Source: JALRAP01 sp046302815 (GTDB lineage: Bacteria > Bacteroidota > Bacteroidia > AKYH767-A > OLB10). From it: 10,372 nucleotides of DNA. Position 1 is the first letter of the stretch. Each line of letters opens with the position of its first letter. The stretch lies in NCBI GenBank assembly GCA_046302815.1, contig JBKCHO010000003.1:1-10372 (forward strand), given 5' to 3'. The notes below the pieces were generated by a model. The model did not search any database. It was not told the origin of the DNA and worked only from the letters and a program-made list of their open reading frames with translations. Both the position numbers and the translations under genes were made by a program. Of the stretch, positions 7,098-10,372 are shown piece by piece.

Positions 7098-8206
7098 GGC
7101 TTCTTTGCTTCGATTTTAAATCCGAAATGGGTATAAACAGCTCGTTCGCCTCCATCGGCTGGTCGGTTTATGATACCGAGTTTTTTCGAGTAAATCAAGG
7201 AGCTGCCACCTTGGTCGCAAGCCATGCCGTTGTATGCTCCTAGTGCGAGCATTATTTTGGCACAGCTCTCCAATTTCAATCCCATGCTGTACCTGGGCTT
7301 TCTTCCATCCACTATCATGAAAAATCCGCGCTCGCCTTTTTTGTCAAAAGCCATAATCGTTCTAGGATATGGTCTATCGCGGCTGTAATCCCTTTGATCT
7401 AATCCAATGGCGCCGTTTCTAACAAGGTCGAATCGTCCCCAAATAGCATTGTACATATCAGGTGTGGGTTTTTTCACGACGCAGGTATCGCACGAGTAGC
7501 CAGCTCTACTATTTGTATCGAAATACATGAACGGCCTGCGCTTGTTGTCATCAAGCTTGATAGCTGTACCTTCCACAATGTAATTGCCGGTCCACTGTCC
7601 AAGTGGGGCTTCCAAACCAGGATTTTCTCCTGCCTCACCGTTGATAGCAAAATCTAAGTCATGGGCTTTGGCGAAATCGGAGGTCTTGGTTTTGATGTCA
7701 ATGGGATATTGCAGCTTGATCTTGGTCTGAGTCAAATCAACTGTGGCCACATAGGCTGTGAACACCGGATTGTTCGACGATATACGGATTATTTCAAGTC
7801 CAGCACTGTCTTGGATGATTCGGATGTCATCGATTTTAAGGTCGGCAATCGACATGAGGTTTTTCTTGACGCCAGGAAAATAGCTCTCAGACCCGGTGGA
7901 GTCGGGTTTGATAACAGTTTGTCGAGCAGAATGGAGTTGTAGTAATTCAATCTGGTTGTATCGTCGATCAATTAGTAACATTGAGAAAACAAGTATGGAC
8001 GATATTAGGACACCGGAAGCAATCAAATAAGGATTTTTTTTACCTCCAATAAAAATTCCTCTGCGCTCAAACATCAGTAGTAGAAAAAAGGTTGATCCTC
8101 CAACCAGTAGAATCCAGAAAAGCAGTTGAAATGCCATTGGAAAGAGTGAAATCCTATCCAGTAAAGCGTGTAATTCGTCTAATATTCCGTTAATAAAATC
8201 ACCCAT
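7094..8206 (-). CDS. Membrane-anchored phosphodiester glycosidase family protein (NAGPA/DUF2233)
   Basis: 370 residues. Two N-terminal membrane segments (about 25-46 and 61-80), joined by a short basic loop (ERRGIFIGGKK), anchor the protein. The C-terminal domain (about 145-365) has the marks of the phosphodiester glycosidase fold found in the mannose-6-phosphate uncovering enzyme: FAINGEAG (187-193), YPRTIMAFDKKG (280-291), MIVDGRKPRYSMGL (297-310), the DQGGSS motif (331-336), and INRPADGGERAVYTHFGF (346-363). These enzymes remove a sugar from a phosphodiester. A CDTC pair (Cys239, Cys242) may form a disulfide or bind metal. The start lies one base after the stop of the large fusion gene, so the two are almost certainly one operon, and translational coupling is likely. 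The stop codon overlaps that of the GDPD gene in a convergent arrangement. The exact substrate cannot be told from sequence. Confidence 0.87.
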   Translation of the reverse strand: MGDFINGILDELHALLDRISLFPMAFQLLFWILLVGGSTFFLLLMFERRGIFIGGKKNPYLIASGVLISSILVFSMLLIDRRYNQIELLQLHSARQTVIKPDSTGSESYFPGVKKNLMSIADLKIDDIRIIQDSAGLEIIRISSNNPVFTAYVATVDLTQTKIKLQYPIDIKTKTSDFAKAHDLDFAINGEAGENPGLEAPLGQWTGNYIVEGTAIKLDDNKRRPFMYFDTNSRAGYSCDTCVVKKPTPDMYNAIWGRFDLVRNGAIGLDQRDYSRDRPYPRTIMAFDKKGERGFFMIVDGRKPRYSMGLKLESCAKIMLALGAYNGMACDQGGSSLIYSKKLGIINRPADGGERAVYTHFGFKIEAKKP

Positions 8207-8207
8207 C

Positions 8208-10372
8208 TCATCTTACACGCAGCCGTGTGCCCGCGATCAGTTTTTTTTCGTTTGCAATTTGGTTTATTCTTTTCAGTGCAGCAACAGAGGTGTGGTACTT
8301 CCTTGCTATGGATAAGAGGGTTTCCCCTTTTTTAACAACATGGTATTTTCCGGAGTCCCCAGTAAATCCTTTCATGGAAACATGGGGCGAATTCAGCAAG
8401 GAATCGCTAGCGCAAGGGCAATACTTTTTCCTTTGCATCATATTGAAATCCAAGTCGGGTATGGGCACATATTCCAAAATGCCTTTTTTCACATGGTTGT
8501 ATCCTTTGTGAACTCCATCGGTATTAAGTTCCCAATAGCGAAGCGCCTGACTATTGGTATAGCCGCAAAATTGCATCAATGTAATCGCGGAAAGCCATCC
8601 GCTCTGATGCCATCCGTTCCAGCAGTGAGCATACACCATTCCATGGTTTTCGGAGGAGGCACGGGCATGAAGATCTCTAAGAAAGCCATCCAATGAAATC
8701 GAATCCAGCTTAGACATACACGAGTATTCAACTCCAGTGGATCTGATTGAATCTAATCTTTCTTGCGGGTATTTTTCAACGAAATTTCTGCTGTATAGGT
8801 AATAGATACGATCAAAACCTTGCTCCTCCAGCTTTCCAATGGTCTCGGGCATCAATGGATTCATGACCGACTCAACATGGTTGTTGCCACCTCGATAAAG
8901 GAGGTTTTTTAAAACCATCCTGATGTTTCTACATCCGCTCAGAGATTCGAACCCTTTTCCTTTGTTGTCTACAAGCTTCGTTTGAATCGAATCCAATCCA
9001 AATTTATCAGGTACGCAATACGGCTGGGCATTCGATAATTGATTGAAAGAAATCAATAATAGGGAGGTAATCGAATAAATACGCCCTCTTCTTTTTTTCA
9101 AAAGCATGAAGCAAGATGCAATAAGCAGCAAGGATGCGGGCATATGCCAGGTGGAACCCGAAGCTTTTTGTACAATGGGTGCAATGAAAACCGGTACATG
9201 CGGCTCCAGTGGTGCGATTTTACCATGGTATATCCAATCTTCAACATGACTGTTTCTTGTGGCTAGTATGATTTCACGAACTTCATAGATTGAGTCGGGG
9301 CAATGGATTTTAATTTTATCAACGATATATTGATCCTTATCCAATATCATCCATGTGCCACCACGAAGTTGGAATCCTGTTAAGGAGTCGAGTAGTATGA
9401 TGGGTTCATTCTGCACAATCTTAATGGCTCTTTCGGGATCGTTGGTAAACCAACACGCCCGTTCCGACAACAAGGTGGTGGTTGGTAGCGGCGTGAATGA
9501 TTCATATCCGTTTTTCACCAACTTCATTCCCATAGTGGTAATGGAGTCGGTTGAATTATTAAAAAGCCTGAACAAGAAAAACCGGTCCTTTCGCGACTCC
9601 CGAACAGCCCAGGCATCGCAAAATAAACTTCCACGCATGGCAGAATCGTTTCGTTTTTTATAAACGGCTTCAACAAGCAAGCTATCGGAAGGCATGATGG
9701 TAATTAACGCGGATTTCGATGAATCGTTTTTCCAATAATCGAAGGTGTACTCATAATCCAAATCGGTGGCTTCGATTTGTAACGGCACTTCCGGGAAAAA
9801 CCTAGCACTAACTTTATTAAACAGCCAGGTTGTGTGGGCCAAACGAATCGATTTGATGTGGTCGCTGTTGTTGGTTATGGTTACAAGAACAGGATCTTCG
9901 TTCAGGTCAAATGTCGACATGATATGTCCGTATACGGCTTCATCCCGCAAAGGGAAAAACCGTTTGAATTTGGAAATTTGCTCCTCCCAACTTTTTACGC
10001 TTCCGCTTCTTGATCGCCCTCTTCGTTTTGCATGGTGAGGTATTTCCGGTCGTAAGATGGATGCGAACTGATCAATACGATTCACGATGGTGTCAACATG
10101 CAATCTGGATCCCAAAAGCATACAATACTGGTTAATGAAAAGGTCCCTGATGGGTTTGTGGCTGGTCAAGTTTCGTAATACGACCGTTGCATATCCGGGA
10201 TTGTACCAGTCGGTTTGCTTTGAACTGAGTCGAGCACGCAGGAAATTGTCGTTGGTACTCCCTATTTCACTGCTCAAGTCAGAGTCGTAAAAAATCCATC
10301 TCCATCGGTTGTCCAACGCAGTACTTTTCCAAAAACGGATGTTGCCTCTCGAGTCCAAGTTACGGATATGAA
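8208..10372 (-). CDS. CotH-kinase-like / degenerate phosphatase-like / LysM fusion protein, 5' end beyond the window
   Basis: Partial gene; the frame stays open to the right edge (HIRNLDSRGN precedes the first listed motif), so the true start is outside. Numbering here counts the Leu codon at 10356-10358 as 1. Residues about 1-145 match the C-terminal half of a CotH kinase domain: GNIRFWKS, RWIFYDSDLSSEI with Asp25 and Asp27, FINQY, and the RPEIPHHAKRRG/SVKSWEEQISKFKRFFPLRDEAV segment. A beta-rich region (about 150-400) follows. Residues 404-444 form a membrane hairpin: hydrophobic segment, KKRRGR turn, second hydrophobic segment ending SNA before Gln445, like a signal-peptide cleavage site. 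Residues about 445-650 resemble a dual-specificity phosphatase: HCWNGWHQSG has the Cys579 but Gln585 in place of the catalytic Arg. A LysM domain (671-716) ends the protein. Topology places both halves in the periplasm. CotH proteins are atypical protein kinases; activity here cannot be judged because the ATP-binding part is outside the window. Confidence 0.85.
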   Translation of the reverse strand, partial: HIRNLDSRGNIRFWKSTALDNRWRWIFYDSDLSSEIGSTNDNFLRARLSSKQTDWYNPGYATVVLRNLTSHKPIRDLFINQYCMLLGSRLHVDTIVNRIDQFASILRPEIPHHAKRRGRSRSGSVKSWEEQISKFKRFFPLRDEAVYGHIMSTFDLNEDPVLVTITNNSDHIKSIRLAHTTWLFNKVSARFFPEVPLQIEATDLDYEYTFDYWKNDSSKSALITIMPSDSLLVEAVYKKRNDSAMRGSLFCDAWAVRESRKDRFFLFRLFNNSTDSITTMGMKLVKNGYESFTPLPTTTLLSERACWFTNDPERAIKIVQNEPIILLDSLTGFQLRGGTWMILDKDQYIVDKIKIHCPDSIYEVREIILATRNSHVEDWIYHGKIAPLEPHVPVFIAPIVQKASGSTWHMPASLLLIASCFMLLKKRRGRIYSITSLLLISFNQLSNAQPYCVPDKFGLDSIQTKLVDNKGKGFESLSGCRNIRMVLKNLLYRGGNNHVESVMNPLMPETIGKLEEQGFDRIYYLYSRNFVEKYPQERLDSIRSTGVEYSCMSKLDSISLDGFLRDLHARASSENHGMVYAHCWNGWHQSGWLSAITLMQFCGYTNSQALRYWELNTDGVHKGYNHVKKGILEYVPIPDLDFNMMQRKKYCPCASDSLLNSPHVSMKGFTGDSGKYHVVKKGETLLSIARKYHTSVAALKRINQIANEKKLIAGTRLRVR

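Noticed and set aside
8208..9107. Treating the phosphatase-like/LysM half as a separate gene starting at the internal ATG
   Set aside because: The frame is continuous with the CotH-like part, there is no ribosome-binding or promoter signal in front of the ATG, and the preceding codons are also protein-like; one fusion gene is the simpler call.

Overview
The window looks like a chromosomal segment from a Gram-negative Bacteroidota bacterium with moderately AT-rich DNA. The reasons are protein family style (LytTR regulator, secreted M28-PDZ peptidase, CotH-like protein, C-terminal LysM domains), starts without a clear Shine-Dalgarno sequence, and several matches to the Bacteroidota -7 promoter element TAnnTTTG. 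I see no rRNA, tRNA, CRISPR array, transposase or phage gene.

Layout from left to right: a short edge region (1-140); gpsA and, upstream of it on the minus strand, a secreted M28 aminopeptidase-like gene with PA and PDZ domains (gap about 11 bases, so probably one transcript). Next comes a divergent intergenic region of 278 bases (2849-3126) carrying three consecutive inverted repeats. The plus strand then holds a LytTR-type response regulator, an LTA-synthase-like phosphoglycerol transferase with five membrane segments, and a secreted glycerophosphodiester phosphodiesterase (GDPD) homologue ending in a LysM domain. On the right, two minus-strand genes converge on these: a membrane-anchored phosphodiester glycosidase (NAGPA/DUF2233) and, one base upstream of it, a very large fusion gene that runs off the right edge. 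The fusion combines the C-terminal part of a CotH-kinase-like protein, a transmembrane hairpin, a dual-specificity-phosphatase-like domain whose catalytic Arg is replaced by Gln, and a LysM domain.

A shared theme is phosphodiester and phosphoryl chemistry in the cell envelope: GpsA supplies sn-glycerol 3-phosphate, the LtaS/MdoB-like enzyme transfers phosphoglycerol, GDPD cleaves glycerophosphodiesters, NAGPA-type enzymes cleave sugar-phosphate diesters, and CotH proteins are atypical kinases. Two of the exported proteins carry LysM, which would place them on peptidoglycan. Three proteins have substitutions at normally conserved catalytic or phosphorylation positions: the REC domain of the regulator, the HRG motif of GDPD, and the HCx5R motif of the fusion protein. 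That these genes form one system for a phosphoglycerol-modified envelope polymer is my inference; gpsA and the peptidase may be unrelated neighbours.
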